Below are positions 17,345 to 27,129 of a stretch of DNA of 64,000 nucleotides, piece after piece. The first letter of the stretch is position 1. Each line of letters opens with the position of its first letter. The stretch is taken from the NCBI RefSeq assembly GCF_019351435.1, contig NZ_JAHWYN010000012.1, positions 1 through 64,000 of the forward strand, in the 5' to 3' direction. The DNA is from Flavobacterium taihuense (lineage in GTDB: Bacteria > Bacteroidota > Bacteroidia > Flavobacteriales > Flavobacteriaceae). A program made the translations under genes and the position numbers. The notes beneath the pieces are model-generated. The model searched no databases. It was not told the DNA's origin and saw only the letters and a program-made list of their open reading frames with translations.

Positions 17345-18628
17345 TTATTGTCTTACAAAAGGAGGTAATAATTTACTAGAACATTCTCCAAAACCAATAC
17401 GAACTTGTCCGTTTTGACTATATCCTTTAATAATTACAGTATCACCGTCATTTATGAATTTGCGTTCGGTGCCGTCGTTTAATTTAATTGGATTTTTTCC
17501 GCCCCAAGTCAATTCCAGCATCGATCCATAGCTATCTGGTGTTGGTCCGGAAATAGTTCCGGAACCCATCATGTCACCAGAGTTAACACGGCATCCATTT
17601 GACGTGTGGTGTGCCAGTTGCTGACTCATCGTCCAGTACATGTATTTGAAATTGGTTCTGGAAACAACAGTTGGTGATGCATTTTCAGGGGCAATGGCTA
17701 CTTCAAGATTAATGTCAAATGAGTGTTTTCCTTTTTGTTGTAAATAAGGAAAAGGAGTTGGTTCTTGTTTTGGTCCTTTGGTTCTAAAAGGCTCAAGAGC
17801 ATCTAAAGTGACTATCCATGGAGAAATTGATGAACCAAAGTTTTTAGCCAAAAATGGTCCAAGTGGTACATATTCCCATTTTTGAATATCGCGTGCACTC
17901 CAGTCATTTAGTAAAACCATTCCGAAAATATAATCTTCGGTTTCACCAATAGGAATATTTTCTCCCATGATATTAACGTCTGTTGTAATAAAGGCAGTTT
18001 CCAGTTCGAAATCGACCAAACGAGAAGCACCAAAAACAGGCATAGTTTCACCATTTGGTAAAGTTTGTCCCATTGGTCTGTGTACCGGAATTCCAGATGG
18101 AATAATAGTGGAGCTTCTACCGTGGTATCCTACTGGAATATGAAGCCAGTTTGGTAATAAAGCATTTTCTGGATCACGAAACATTTTCCCAACATTGGTA
18201 GCGTGTTCTCTGCTAGAATAGAAGTCAGTATAATCACCAATTAATACAGGAAGTTGCATTTCGACATCTTCCATGTTAAAAATTACGATATCTCTATGTT
18301 TGGGGTTATCTCTTAATTCGGGATTTGTTGCATCAAAAATTTCGGCAATTCTATTTCGTACTAATCGCCATGTTTTTTGACCATCAGATATAAAGTCATT
18401 CAAGGTATCTTGCATAAACATATCGTCTGTCAATTCGATTCCTTCAAAGTAATTTAATTGTTGTAGTGCACCTAAATCGATTGCGAAATCGCCAATTCTA
18501 GAACCTACCGTGACGATATTTTCTTTGGTAAGAAAAACTCCGAACGGAATGTTTTGAATGGGGAAGTCACTGTCTGGCAGTACCTCTAACCATGATTTTC
18601 TACTGGTATCGTTTGCTGTTATTGGCAT
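17345..18628 (-). CDS. fahA: Fumarylacetoacetase
   Basis: Hydrolyses fumarylacetoacetate to fumarate and acetoacetate, the last step of tyrosine degradation. The family's metal-site and catalytic regions are visible: PVLIGDYTDFYSSREHATNVG (active-site Tyr, Asp and His), HIPVGYHGRSSTI and GDMMGSGTISGPTP. I place the start at the internal Met (MPITANDTSRKSWLEV), giving 427 aa, the family length. The ATG 12 codons upstream adds residues unlike the family and reaches towards the glyA promoter. It is divergent from glyA. No other tyrosine-degradation gene is in the window. Confidence 0.93.
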   Translation of the reverse strand: MPITANDTSRKSWLEVLPDSDFPIQNIPFGVFLTKENIVTVGSRIGDFAIDLGALQQLNYFEGIELTDDMFMQDTLNDFISDGQKTWRLVRNRIAEIFDATNPELRDNPKHRDIVIFNMEDVEMQLPVLIGDYTDFYSSREHATNVGKMFRDPENALLPNWLHIPVGYHGRSSTIIPSGIPVHRPMGQTLPNGETMPVFGASRLVDFELETAFITTDVNIMGENIPIGETEDYIFGMVLLNDWSARDIQKWEYVPLGPFLAKNFGSSISPWIVTLDALEPFRTKGPKQEPTPFPYLQQKGKHSFDINLEVAIAPENASPTVVSRTNFKYMYWTMSQQLAHHTSNGCRVNSGDMMGSGTISGPTPDSYGSMLELTWGGKNPIKLNDGTERKFINDGDTVIIKGYSQNGQVRIGFGECSSKLLPPFVRQ

Positions 18629-18702
18629 GGTAATGTTAATTGTTTGTTGAAAATTACTTGTCAAATATATTATAATCTAACAGTTAAACAAACGTTTTTT
18701 TG

Positions 18703-18710
18703 TATTTTTG
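18703..18710 (+). promoter_or_regulatory. -7 box of the glyA promoter
   Basis: TATTTTTG matches TAnnTTTG exactly, with transcription expected near 18716. This lies after the frame's first ATG (18700), so translation must begin at 18736. No clear -33 box. Confidence 0.6.
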
Positions 18711-18735
18711 CGTCAAATTAACGAAAATCAAAGAA

Positions 18736-20010
18736 ATGCAACGCGACGAACAAATTTTTGACCTCATTCTTGAAGAACAAGACAGACAAATACACGGACT
18801 AGAACTTATTGCTTCTGAAAACTTTGTAAGTGACGAAGTTATGGAAGCAGCTGGATCTGTTTTAACGAATAAATATGCCGAGGGTTATCCAGGCAAAAGA
18901 TACTACGGAGGATGCGAAGTAGTTGATGTAGTTGAACAAATTGCTATCGACAGAGCCAAAGCATTATTTGGTGCTGAGTATGCAAACGTACAACCTCACT
19001 CAGGTTCACAAGCAAATACAGCCGTATTTTTTGCTTGCTTGAAACCAGGTGATAAAATTTTAGGTTTCGATTTATCTCACGGAGGACACTTAACTCACGG
19101 TTCACCAGTAAACTTTTCTGGACGTTTGTACAATCCTGTTTTCTATGGTGTAGATAAAGAAACCGGTCGTTTGGACTATGATAAAATTCAAGAAATTGCT
19201 ACTAAAGAACAACCAAAATTAATCATTGCAGGAGCTTCGGCTTATTCTCGTGATATGGATTTTGAGCGTTTCAGAGTGATTGCTGATAGTGTTGGTGCTA
19301 TTTTGATGGCCGATATTTCTCATCCTGCTGGGCTTATCGCCAAAGGTTTGATGAATGACCCAATTCCTCATTGTCATATCGTAACAACTACAACTCACAA
19401 AACGTTGCGTGGACCACGTGGAGGTTTGATCATGATGGGTAAAGATTTTGAAAATCCTTGGGGTTTAACTACACCAAAAGGAGAAATCAGAATGATGTCA
19501 TCTTTATTGGATCTTGCTGTTTTCCCAGGAAATCAAGGTGGACCATTAATGCACATTATTGCGGCCAAAGCAGTTGCTTTTGGTGAAGCATTGCAAGATG
19601 AGTTTTTTACTTATGCTAGACAATTGCAAAAAAATGCAAATGCTATGGCAGATGCTTTCGTAAAAAGAGGGTACAACATTATTTCTGGAGGAACTGACAA
19701 TCACATGATGCTGATTGACCTTAGAAATAAAGGAATTTCTGGAAAAGAAGCCGAAAATGCATTGGTAAAAGCTGAAATTACCGTAAATAAAAACATGGTT
19801 CCATTTGATGATAAATCACCATTTGTTACTTCAGGAATCCGTGTGGGAACTGCTGCAATTACCACTCGCGGTCTTGTTGAAGAAGATATGGAAACTATTG
19901 TTGCTCTAATCGATAGAGTTTTGATAGATCACACTAACGAGGATGTTATCGAAGAAGTAGCTAATGAAGTAAATGAAATGATGAGCGAAAGAGCGATCTT
20001 TGTGTTCTAA
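18736..20010 (+). CDS. glyA: Serine hydroxymethyltransferase
   Basis: PLP enzyme interconverting serine and glycine with tetrahydrofolate, the main one-carbon source. The Schiff-base lysine is in [14 protein letters not shown] (K222), and HSGSQAN and [11 protein letters not shown] are SHMT signatures. The start is set at MQRDEQIF because the promoter's -7 box lies at 18703-18710. The length is then 424 aa, as expected. Monocistronic by context: divergent from fahA, and 130 bp of hairpin-rich spacer separates it from miaE. Confidence 0.96.
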   Translation: MQRDEQIFDLILEEQDRQIHGLELIASENFVSDEVMEAAGSVLTNKYAEGYPGKRYYGGCEVVDVVEQIAIDRAKALFGAEYANVQPHSGSQANTAVFFACLKPGDKILGFDLSHGGHLTHGSPVNFSGRLYNPVFYGVDKETGRLDYDKIQEIATKEQPKLIIAGASAYSRDMDFERFRVIADSVGAILMADISHPAGLIAKGLMNDPIPHCHIVTTTTHKTLRGPRGGLIMMGKDFENPWGLTTPKGEIRMMSSLLDLAVFPGNQGGPLMHIIAAKAVAFGEALQDEFFTYARQLQKNANAMADAFVKRGYNIISGGTDNHMMLIDLRNKGISGKEAENALVKAEITVNKNMVPFDDKSPFVTSGIRVGTAAITTRGLVEEDMETIVALIDRVLIDHTNEDVIEEVANEVNEMMSERAIFVF

Positions 20011-20027
20011 ATTTTTGTTTTAAAGTT

Positions 20028-20084
20028 AAAGAGTTTAAAGTTTAAGGTTTTGTATTGTGCAAAAGTTAGAACTTTAAACTCTTT
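20028..20084 (+). repeat. 15-bp inverted repeat after glyA
   Basis: AAAGAGTTTAAAGTT (20028-20042) and its exact complement (20070-20084) flank 27 bases. Several more TTTAAAC and AAACTTAAGC strings follow up to 20135. It could terminate glyA weakly or belong to the AT-rich intergenic repeats, since similar TTTAAA strings fill 60130-60265. Confidence 0.55.
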
Positions 20085-20143
20085 TCGTTTTCAAGAAAAA
20101 CTTAAGCTTTAAACAAATTTTTAAACCTTAAACAAATTTTATA

Positions 20144-20737
20144 ATGTCAGTACTAAGATTAAAATTGCCAACCGATCCGAGATGGGTCAACATCGTTGAA
20201 AAAAACATAGAAGAGATTCTTACTGATCATGCTTGGTGCGAACAAAAAGCGGCTACGAATGCCATTACCATAATCACGAATAATTCGGAGCACCAGGATT
20301 TAGTAAAGGATTTATTAGCTTTGGCCAAAGAAGAAATTGATCATTTTCAACAAGTCCACAATATCATCATCAAACGCGGTTTGAAGCTTGGTCGTGAACG
20401 CAAAGACGATTATGTTAATGAATTGTATTTGTACATGAAAAAAAGTGGTGACGGTAGTCGTGTTTCTGGTTTGGTAGAGCGATTGTTGTTTTCGGCTATG
20501 ATTGAAGCCAGAAGTTGTGAGCGTTTCAAAGTACTTTCTGAAAATATTCAAGATGAAGAACTGTCTGTTTTTTACAGAGATTTGATGGAAAGTGAAGCGG
20601 GTCATTACACCACTTTTATTACCTATGCCCGAAAATATGGAGTGGGAATAGATGTCGAAAAGCGTTGGAGAGAATGGCTTGAATTTGAAGAATCCATTAT
20701 TGCCAATTATGGTAAGAATGAGACGATTCATGGGTGA
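20144..20737 (+). CDS. miaE: tRNA-(ms2io6A)-hydroxylase
   Basis: Diiron enzyme hydroxylating the isopentenyl group of modified A37 in tRNAs. The ferritin-like four-helix bundle shows the expected carboxylate/histidine pairs: the first helix WCEQKAATNA, then KEEIDHFQQVH, EARSCERF and ESEAGHYTTF. Length 197 aa fits MiaE. The start MSVLRLKLP is the usual N-terminus. O2-dependent, which suits an aerobic flavobacterium. Confidence 0.93.
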   Translation: MSVLRLKLPTDPRWVNIVEKNIEEILTDHAWCEQKAATNAITIITNNSEHQDLVKDLLALAKEEIDHFQQVHNIIIKRGLKLGRERKDDYVNELYLYMKKSGDGSRVSGLVERLLFSAMIEARSCERFKVLSENIQDEELSVFYRDLMESEAGHYTTFITYARKYGVGIDVEKRWREWLEFEESIIANYGKNETIHG

Positions 20738-20876
20738 GAATGGTGTTCACTGTTCAGGTCTATAGTGATCACTTGATTACTTCTTCTGAGTTTTGGTTTT
20801 TGATTTCTCAATTCTGAGTCTATACTCTATTTTCTTTGTTCTATATTTCTGTATTCTTATATATTTCTAACCTCCA

Positions 20877-21392
20877 ATGATTTCAATAGTTCCCGCTACA
20901 GCATACGATTACACAATAATTCGAGAAATCGCGTTTCAAACTTGGCCTACTGCCTATGGAGCAATCCTTTCGAAAGCGCAATTGGATTATATGTTGCATG
21001 CTTTTTACAATGAAGAAGCCTTAAATGATAGTGTTACCAATAAAGGACATCATTTTGTACTAGCCAAAGAAGGCGAGGAGACTTTAGGTTTTGCTTCTTA
21101 TGAGCATCATTACAACCAAAAAACGCAAACCAAGATTCATAAAATTTATATTTTACCCCAAACCCAAGGTAAAGGAATTGGCAAAAAGCTAATAGATTTT
21201 GTCGAAAATGCTGCCAAAAAAAAGGATTCGACGGCACTTTCATTAAACGTAAACCGATTCAATAAAGCATTGTATTTCTATCAAAAATTAGGATTTGAAA
21301 TTGTAGAAGAAGTCAATATTAAATTGGAACATGGTTACTTAATGGAAGATTATGTGATGGAGAAATCGATTAGTTCTCCTATTCAATATTGA
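20877..21392 (+). CDS. GNAT-family N-acetyltransferase
   Basis: 171 aa. Acetyl-CoA loop QTQGKGIGKKLIDFV (about residues 97-111), preceded by the beta4 strand KIHKIYILP and followed by the typical LNVNRFNKALYFYQKLGFEIVEE (beta5 to alpha4). The acceptor is unknown. Members of this subgroup acetylate small amines or protein N-termini. It stands alone 140 bp after miaE. Confidence 0.85.
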   Translation: MISIVPATAYDYTIIREIAFQTWPTAYGAILSKAQLDYMLHAFYNEEALNDSVTNKGHHFVLAKEGEETLGFASYEHHYNQKTQTKIHKIYILPQTQGKGIGKKLIDFVENAAKKKDSTALSLNVNRFNKALYFYQKLGFEIVEEVNIKLEHGYLMEDYVMEKSISSPIQY

Positions 21393-21579
21393 ATTTGTTA
21401 CAATCTTAAAATACGTTTAAAGAACCCTTTTGAAAATAACGCATTCGATTTTATCTATAAAGTTCAGGATTGATCTATTACCTTTATTTTTTAAATCGTG
21501 TTTACTCAAACCAAAGACTGTTGAAGTTACGGGAGAAATAAGTAAATCAATTTTTTTAATATATTAATTTAATGTAACA

Positions 21580-21594
21580 TTCTGTAGTACAGAA
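21580..21594. promoter_or_regulatory. Palindrome upstream of the VOC gene, candidate operator
   Basis: TTCTGTA-G-TACAGAA is a perfect 7+7 palindrome ending eight bases before a -7-like box (TATATTTA, 21602-21609). It would sit under RNA polymerase and could bind a dimeric repressor. No regulator gene is adjacent. Confidence 0.45.
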
Positions 21595-21667
21595 AAATGA
21601 GTATATTTAATGTTCTATTTACGAGAGTGATTTATTAGCTAAATAATAACTTAAAAAAATTGAAGAC

Positions 21668-22132
21668 ATGCAAACATCACACATTTACCCGGGAGCGCAC
21701 TCTTTGAATGCTTACATAACAATCAACGGATGCAGTGACGCTATTGAGTTTTATAAAAAAGCTTTTGGAGCAATAGAAAAAGGTCGATTGCTGATGCCAG
21801 ACGGTAAAATTGGTCATGCAGAAATAGAGATTGAAGGCTCTTTACTGATGATGGCCGACGAGAATATCGATTGGGGAAACAAAAGTCCATTAACCATTGG
21901 GGGAAACCCAATGTCTTTTGGTTTGTATGTAAAAGATGCCGATGCTGTATTTCAGCAAGCACTCGATTCAGGCGCAATCTTAGTGATGGCAATCGAAGAT
22001 ATGTTTTATGGAGATCGAGTAGGGCAGGTTATGGATCCATTTGGATATAAATGGATGATTAGTACGCACAAAGAAGACGTGAGTTTTGAGGAGACCAAAA
22101 AGCGATTTGACAACATGATGTCTGTACAATAA
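21668..22132 (+). CDS. VOC-superfamily protein, PhnB/glyoxalase-like
   Basis: 154 aa with the paired beta-alpha-beta-beta-beta modules of the vicinal oxygen chelate fold: NAYITINGCSDAIEFYKKAFGA (first module) and MSFGLYVKDADAVFQQALDSGA (second), ending in the typical GQVMDPFGYKWMISTH. Members include fosfomycin-resistance proteins, glyoxalases and PhnB-like proteins of unknown activity. This one is nearest the PhnB type. Preceded by a palindrome and a -7-like box. Confidence 0.85.
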   Translation: MQTSHIYPGAHSLNAYITINGCSDAIEFYKKAFGAIEKGRLLMPDGKIGHAEIEIEGSLLMMADENIDWGNKSPLTIGGNPMSFGLYVKDADAVFQQALDSGAILVMAIEDMFYGDRVGQVMDPFGYKWMISTHKEDVSFEETKKRFDNMMSVQ

Positions 22133-22252
22133 TCATTTTATCAAACTGTTGATTAAAGAGTAATTATGCAATAATCATTGGTCTTTTGCATATTTTTAAG
22201 TCGTATATTTATGTCAGTTTTCGTATGTAAATAAGCGTCAAAAAAATATAAA

Positions 22253-23347
22253 ATGGATTTCAAATCAATACTTGTTTGTGGATCAGCTTTTTTTATGATA
22301 ATAGCTTGTTCCAAGAAAGATAACGGAGAGATTAAGCCCACTTTAGGAGATGTAACAGAAAGTGTTTATGCGTCAGGTGTAGTAAAGGCTGAAGGGCAAT
22401 ATATTGTTTATGCTACAGTAAATGGGAATTTAAAAAAAATAGATGTAACGGTTGGACAAACAATATCTGTGGGTCAAAAGTTGTTCGAATTAGACGAAGA
22501 CCAAGCTAATTTGAATACTCAGAATGCAGCATTAGTCTACAAACTCAGTCAGGAAAATAATCAATTTGCTAAAGATCGACTTGCCGAAATTGAAATGAAA
22601 ATTCAAACTGCAAAAAACAAACTGCTTTTGGATGAATCTATTCTGAAAAGGAATAAAAAAGTCAAAGAGTTAGAATATATTTCGGATGTAGAATACGAAA
22701 GATTAGTACTCACTTATAAAACTTCAAAACTAGAATATGAAGTTGCAGTTAAACAATTGGCACAACTCAAAGCTCAATTGAAAAATGATGAAAGTAGAAA
22801 TAACAATACACTAAAAATCAATCAAAGAAACCAAAACGATTTTACTGTTAAAAGCGCTTTCTCAGGACAATTATTTGATGTGTTGGTTCGAGAAGGAGCT
22901 TATATTACACCACAAATTCCGTTAGCAACCATTGGTAAAGCCAATTCTTTTTTGTTGGAACTTGAAGTCGATGAAAACGATATGGTTCGAGTAATCCTCG
23001 GGCAAAAAGTATATGTTACTATGGATAGTTACAAAGGAGCCGTTTTTGAGGCAATAATTGATAAAATTTATCCAATTATGGCCGAGCAATCCCGTACTTT
23101 CAAAATTGAAGCTCACTTTGTAAAACCACCTGCTAAGCTTTATCCTAACTTGACTGCCGAAGCGAATATCGTTATTAAAACCAAAAAGAATGTAATTACA
23201 ATTCCAAAAAACTATTTGATTCAAAACAAATATGTTCTGGTCAATAAAAACGAAAAAAGAAAAGTAAAAACCGGCTTGAGCGATTATCAAAAAGTCGAAA
23301 TTTTGGAAGGTCTAAAACCAGACGAATCTATTTTTAAACCCGAATAA
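22253..23347 (+). CDS. Membrane-fusion (adaptor) lipoprotein of a MacAB-like ABC exporter
   Basis: Lipoprotein signal (FMIIACSKKDNG, C near residue 19), then a biotinyl-lipoyl-like half-motif (SVYASGVVKAEGQYIVYATV), a long coiled-coil hairpin (about 85-185, lysine/glutamate rich) and a return lipoyl plus beta-barrel domain. This is the HlyD/MacA architecture. It links an inner-membrane ABC permease to the outer membrane. The stop overlaps the start of the permease (TAATG), so translation is coupled. 364 aa. Confidence 0.88.
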   Translation: MDFKSILVCGSAFFMIIACSKKDNGEIKPTLGDVTESVYASGVVKAEGQYIVYATVNGNLKKIDVTVGQTISVGQKLFELDEDQANLNTQNAALVYKLSQENNQFAKDRLAEIEMKIQTAKNKLLLDESILKRNKKVKELEYISDVEYERLVLTYKTSKLEYEVAVKQLAQLKAQLKNDESRNNNTLKINQRNQNDFTVKSAFSGQLFDVLVREGAYITPQIPLATIGKANSFLLELEVDENDMVRVILGQKVYVTMDSYKGAVFEAIIDKIYPIMAEQSRTFKIEAHFVKPPAKLYPNLTAEANIVIKTKKNVITIPKNYLIQNKYVLVNKNEKRKVKTGLSDYQKVEILEGLKPDESIFKPE

Positions 23348-24603
23348 TGAACTTCAAACTCATTTTAAACATTGCATTGCATTTGCTTAAAGCAAGGCTC
23401 AAACAAACTATAGTTGCCGCTATTGGAGTGACTTTTAGTATTGCGATGTTTATTGCTCTGGTTAGTTTTATGAATGGATTAAATGACCTTTTGGACGGTT
23501 TGATGCTCAACAGAACACCTCATGTGCGTTTATATAACGATATAAAGCCATCAGAACATCAGCCGATAACTTTGACAGAAGCTTATAAAAACAGCACTAA
23601 TTTTATAAGATCCATAAAACCAAAAGATATTGGTAAATCGATTTACAACAGTAAAGCTATTATTGCTTATTTAAAAAAAGACCCGCGTATTATTGATGTG
23701 GCACCAAAAATAACAACCCCCGTTTTTTTTAATTCAGGAACGATTGAAATTTCGGGAGTTATAAATGGAATTGATGTTTTGTCAGAAGAGAAAATATTTA
23801 AAGTTAGCGAATACATTATTGAGGGAAAGGTGACTAATTTGCTGCAAAATAACAGCATTATTCTTGGAAAAGGGCTTGCCGATAAAATGATGCTCACTGT
23901 AGGTGATATTATTAAAATTACTTCTCCCAGTGGGAATTTATCTTCTCTTAAAATTGTAGGTATCTCTCAAATGGGTATTGCCGAGGTAGATGATGTTTTG
24001 AGCTATACTTCATTGGATACTGCTCAAAAATTACTAGGTGAACCCACCAATTATATTACCGATATTCAAATACAATTGCACGACAAAACAATTGCACCCG
24101 AACTTTCCAAAGAGTTTCGAGAGAAATTTAATTTGGATACCATTGATTACAAAACAGCTAATGCACAATTTGAAACAGGAAGTAGTGTTCGGACTATTAT
24201 ATCCTATGCAGTGGGAGTTGTGTTGTTGATTGTGGCTGGTTTTGGGATTTATAATATTCTAAATATGATGATTTATGAAAAAATGGACAGTATTGCAATT
24301 CTAAAAGCTACAGGCTTTTCAGGGAATGATGTAAGGTGGATTTTTATTTCTCTTTCGTTAATTATTGGATTTGTGGGTGGCATCTTTGGATTGTTGTTTG
24401 GTTTTATTTTTTCTTCAATTATAGATGTGATTCCGTTCAAGACTACTTCTTTGCCTACTATTACAACCTATCCTATTTATTATGATGGAATTTATTATGT
24501 CATAGGAATCATTTTTGCCTTATTTACAACCACAATTGCGGGCTATTTTCCAGCTTCAAAAGCAAGCAGGATAGACCCAGTAGAAATTATTAGAGGAAAG
24601 TAA
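23347..24603 (+). CDS. FtsX/MacB-type ABC permease
   Basis: 418 aa. One N-terminal membrane helix (IVAAIGVTFSIAMFIALVSF), a large periplasmic domain and three C-terminal helices (from about 285, 330 and 375). This is the FtsX-like layout, ending in the family tail ASRIDPVEIIRG. It works with the adaptor upstream and the ATPase downstream. Such systems export lipids, peptides, macrolides or lipoproteins; nothing here fixes the substrate. Confidence 0.9.
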   Translation: MNFKLILNIALHLLKARLKQTIVAAIGVTFSIAMFIALVSFMNGLNDLLDGLMLNRTPHVRLYNDIKPSEHQPITLTEAYKNSTNFIRSIKPKDIGKSIYNSKAIIAYLKKDPRIIDVAPKITTPVFFNSGTIEISGVINGIDVLSEEKIFKVSEYIIEGKVTNLLQNNSIILGKGLADKMMLTVGDIIKITSPSGNLSSLKIVGISQMGIAEVDDVLSYTSLDTAQKLLGEPTNYITDIQIQLHDKTIAPELSKEFREKFNLDTIDYKTANAQFETGSSVRTIISYAVGVVLLIVAGFGIYNILNMMIYEKMDSIAILKATGFSGNDVRWIFISLSLIIGFVGGIFGLLFGFIFSSIIDVIPFKTTSLPTITTYPIYYDGIYYVIGIIFALFTTTIAGYFPASKASRIDPVEIIRGK

Positions 24604-24605
24604 TT

Positions 24606-25286
24606 ATGGAAAATAATAAAGTATTGGAAACCATAGGGCTAACAAAATATTTTTATGATCCTGTTAAATTTAAAGTGCTATCGGCAATAGATTTGAGTAT
24701 TGACCATGGCGAGTTTGTTTCCATTGTGGGCAAATCGGGTTGCGGTAAATCGACCTTATTGTATTTATTGTCTACTATGGATACCGATTATGAAGGACAG
24801 ATATTTATTCATAATGAGCTTGTAACAGGGAAGGCGGATAAAGTATTAGCTCAAATAAGAAATGAAAATATTGGTTTTGTATTTCAGTTTCACTATTTGT
24901 TAATTGAATATAATGTTTTAAGGAATGTAATGTTGCCTGGACTAAAATTAGCAAAATATTCAGAGCAGGAATTAGAGCATCGCGCACTAGAGCATTTAAA
25001 AACGTTGGGTATGGAAGATCAAGCGCTAAAAATGCCAAATCAATTGAGTGGTGGACAAAAACAGCGTGTTGCCATTGCTCGGGCTTTGATAAACGATCCT
25101 TTGATAATAATGGGAGATGAACCAACGGGGAATTTAGATAAGAAAAATAGCAATCTGGTTTTTGATATTTTTAAAGAATTGACCTTAGAAAAAAAACAAA
25201 CATTACTCATTGTTACTCATGACACCGATTTTGCTAATAAAACCAATAGAATTATTACGATGGAAGACGGAAGAATTATTTCTTGA
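24606..25286 (+). CDS. ABC transporter ATPase, MacB/LolD-like
   Basis: 226 aa single nucleotide-binding domain: Walker A GKSGCGKST (about 38-46), signature LSGGQKQRVAIARAL (about 142-156), Walker B IIMGDEPTGNLD and the H-loop histidine in LLIVTHD. Starts two bases after the permease stop and powers that exporter. Third and last gene of the operon. Confidence 0.94.
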   Translation: MENNKVLETIGLTKYFYDPVKFKVLSAIDLSIDHGEFVSIVGKSGCGKSTLLYLLSTMDTDYEGQIFIHNELVTGKADKVLAQIRNENIGFVFQFHYLLIEYNVLRNVMLPGLKLAKYSEQELEHRALEHLKTLGMEDQALKMPNQLSGGQKQRVAIARALINDPLIIMGDEPTGNLDKKNSNLVFDIFKELTLEKKQTLLIVTHDTDFANKTNRIITMEDGRIIS

Positions 25287-25516
25287 TGAAATTACACAGT
25301 TAATTCTTGTTTTGATTTTATTTAAAGCGATAATCGAAATCCTAAATAGGGAATTTCAATTTTTATAAAAGCCCAAACCATCGGTTTTTGATTTTAAGTA
25401 ATATTTTTTTGTTTTTTTAAATTAAAAAATTGAAATATAAACAATTGAAAGTCTTAACTTTACTTAATATTATTGTAGGATTGGATAATCTTTTTTAATT
25501 TAAAAACAGATTAATT

Positions 25517-26002
25517 ATGGAATCACAAATTGCAATTTATGATACCCACGAGAAAGCGATTAATGCTATCAAGGAGTTAAGCCAAAATGATTTTCCCATG
25601 GAAAATGTTTCGTTGTTAGGCAAGGCAGAAGTGATTGAAGATCATATTCAGATCAAGTCACTGGATACCATAAAAAAAACGCCCGCTATGGTTGGTATGG
25701 GAGCAGGAACGTTAATTGGTTTGCTGACTGGAATTGGTGTATTTGCGATTCCGGGTTTCGGCTTTTTGTATGGAGCTGGTGCACTTATTGGAATCATTGC
25801 GGGACTTGACTTGGGGCTAATTACAGGTGGTTTTATTTCACTTTTAGCTTTTACCGGGATAAAAGAAGAACAAGTAGTTAAATGCCAAGAACATCTGAAA
25901 GAAGGAAAATTTGCGGTGCTAGTAAATGGTTCCGTTAAAGAAATTGAAACTGCAAAACATATTTTGCACACCGAAGGGAGTCATCTTGAGTTTATTAGCT
26001 GA
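25517..26002 (+). CDS. Glycine-rich membrane protein, general-stress-protein-like
   Basis: 161 aa. The N-terminal ~45 residues (IAIYDTHEKAINAIKELSQNDF) resemble the ferredoxin-like domain of Bacillus general stress protein 17M (YflT type). Next comes a hydrophobic glycine-zipper stretch (about 55-112) and a C-terminal HLKEGKFAVLVNGSVKEIETA segment repeating the first domain's pattern. Probably an inner-membrane stress protein of DUF1269-like type; the exact family is uncertain. Confidence 0.65.
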   Translation: MESQIAIYDTHEKAINAIKELSQNDFPMENVSLLGKAEVIEDHIQIKSLDTIKKTPAMVGMGAGTLIGLLTGIGVFAIPGFGFLYGAGALIGIIAGLDLGLITGGFISLLAFTGIKEEQVVKCQEHLKEGKFAVLVNGSVKEIETAKHILHTEGSHLEFIS

Positions 26003-26075
26003 AAGGGTTGATTTAGATTTCATTTTTTCAGTCAGTACTTTTAGGGTCTGGGATGTGATTTTCTTTTTCAAAAAA

Positions 26076-26705
26076 TTAGTTCACGATGATTTCATGTTTA
26101 TAAAGCAAACCTTTTAAGCCTTCCAACGAAAAAATGGCTTTCTTCAATTTGGTGGTTTTTGGGTCAATGGTATAATTGTAACTAGTTTTAAAATCAGCTT
26201 TGTTGGCGGTAGCTTTCGCAAATTCGGCTCGGTATAAATCGCAATTTTCAAAAAGAACTTCAGTCAAATCGGTTGCCATAAAATCTACGGCAATCAAACT
26301 GCAGTTGATAAAGGGAGTCCCTTTTATTTTCAAAGTATAAAATTTAGAAAAATCCAGGACACAATTGTTAAAACGAACTTCGAAAATGAGTTTGTTGCAC
26401 ATCGCAAAATTCACGTCCTTAATTTCACATCGATTGAATGTTGCGGTTCTCAATGCCACATGATTGATTTTAGCTTCACTAAAAATACATTCATTAAAAA
26501 CACAATCAATAAATGTGACATCAATAAAGTTACAAGCCGAAAACGTACAGTGATTAAATGTACAACATTCAAACTCCTTAAAATTGACTTGATCCACGCC
26601 ATAAGTGAGATTATTGTACTCGATGTCTAGAAAGTATTCTGGCATTAATACGTTTTGTTTTTTTGAGTTGAAATTATAGATATCGGCAAAGAAACGAATT
26701 TTCAT
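26076..26705 (-). CDS. Pentapeptide-repeat protein
   Basis: 209 aa made almost wholly of A(D/N)LXX-type pentapeptides with frequent Cys and Phe at the central positions (CTFNHCTFSACNFIDVTF, and later DLTEVLFENCDLYRAEF). These stack into a right-handed square beta-helix. No signal peptide. Some relatives (Qnr, MfpA) shield DNA gyrase from quinolones, but most have no known role, and I would not infer resistance here. Convergent with the 25517-26002 gene. Confidence 0.85.
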   Translation of the reverse strand: MKIRFFADIYNFNSKKQNVLMPEYFLDIEYNNLTYGVDQVNFKEFECCTFNHCTFSACNFIDVTFIDCVFNECIFSEAKINHVALRTATFNRCEIKDVNFAMCNKLIFEVRFNNCVLDFSKFYTLKIKGTPFINCSLIAVDFMATDLTEVLFENCDLYRAEFAKATANKADFKTSYNYTIDPKTTKLKKAIFSLEGLKGLLYKHEIIVN

Positions 26706-27129
26706 TATTTTTAAAGACTGGAAGGGAAAAAAACACTAAAAAAGAAGACTATTTGAAACAATTACATTTTTAGGAGCACAGCATTCCGCAATCAACAGCA
26801 ATATTCCCGCTGTACATTATATCTTTTCATCTCGTCTCGTTCCTAAAAACGAGGCGAGATGAAAAGGATGCCATTTCCATCGGGGCTAGGAGACGAGTGC
26901 TGTTGTAATAACTACTTTTCATATAAAGAAAAGCCCTTTTTTATATGAAAAGATTAAGAAAATATTTTTTTGTAGTTTTTTATTGATTAATTTAATAAGA
27001 AATTATTGTTAACATAACACAAAGCATACCTGATTATCAACGAAAGAAAACGTTTTCGTTGACTTTTTTCAGTTTTGCATGCCAAAAAAAAGTTTTTTTA
27101 TTTCAATCTTTTATTATTTTCGCAGCCAA
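26706..27129. other. Intergenic region before the RND operon
   Basis: 424 bp without a convincing gene. Holds the first copy of a structured repeat (26772-26897). After it come a short AT-rich hairpin (CTTTTCATATAAAG...CTTTTTTATATGAAAAG, about 26935-26952 on the right arm) and an AAACGTTTTCGTT segment directly before the small secreted protein gene. Confidence 0.6.
26772..26897 (+). repeat. Structured intergenic repeat, copy 1
   Basis: Core hairpin: 19-bp stem (26823-26841 with 26848-26866, one G-T pair) closed by the loop CCTAAA. A conserved 5' part (GGAGCA...GCAATCAAC...CCCGCTGT) and 3' part (AAAAGGATG...ATCGGGGCTAGG) flank it. Copy 2 at 33498-33617 is in the same orientation, and its stem differs at three positions with matching changes on both arms. 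Confidence 0.85.

Noticed and set aside
26076..26705. Pentapeptide protein as a quinolone-resistance (Qnr) determinant
   Set aside because: Only the repeat fold is visible; Qnr-specific loops cannot be recognised and most such proteins have other or unknown roles.
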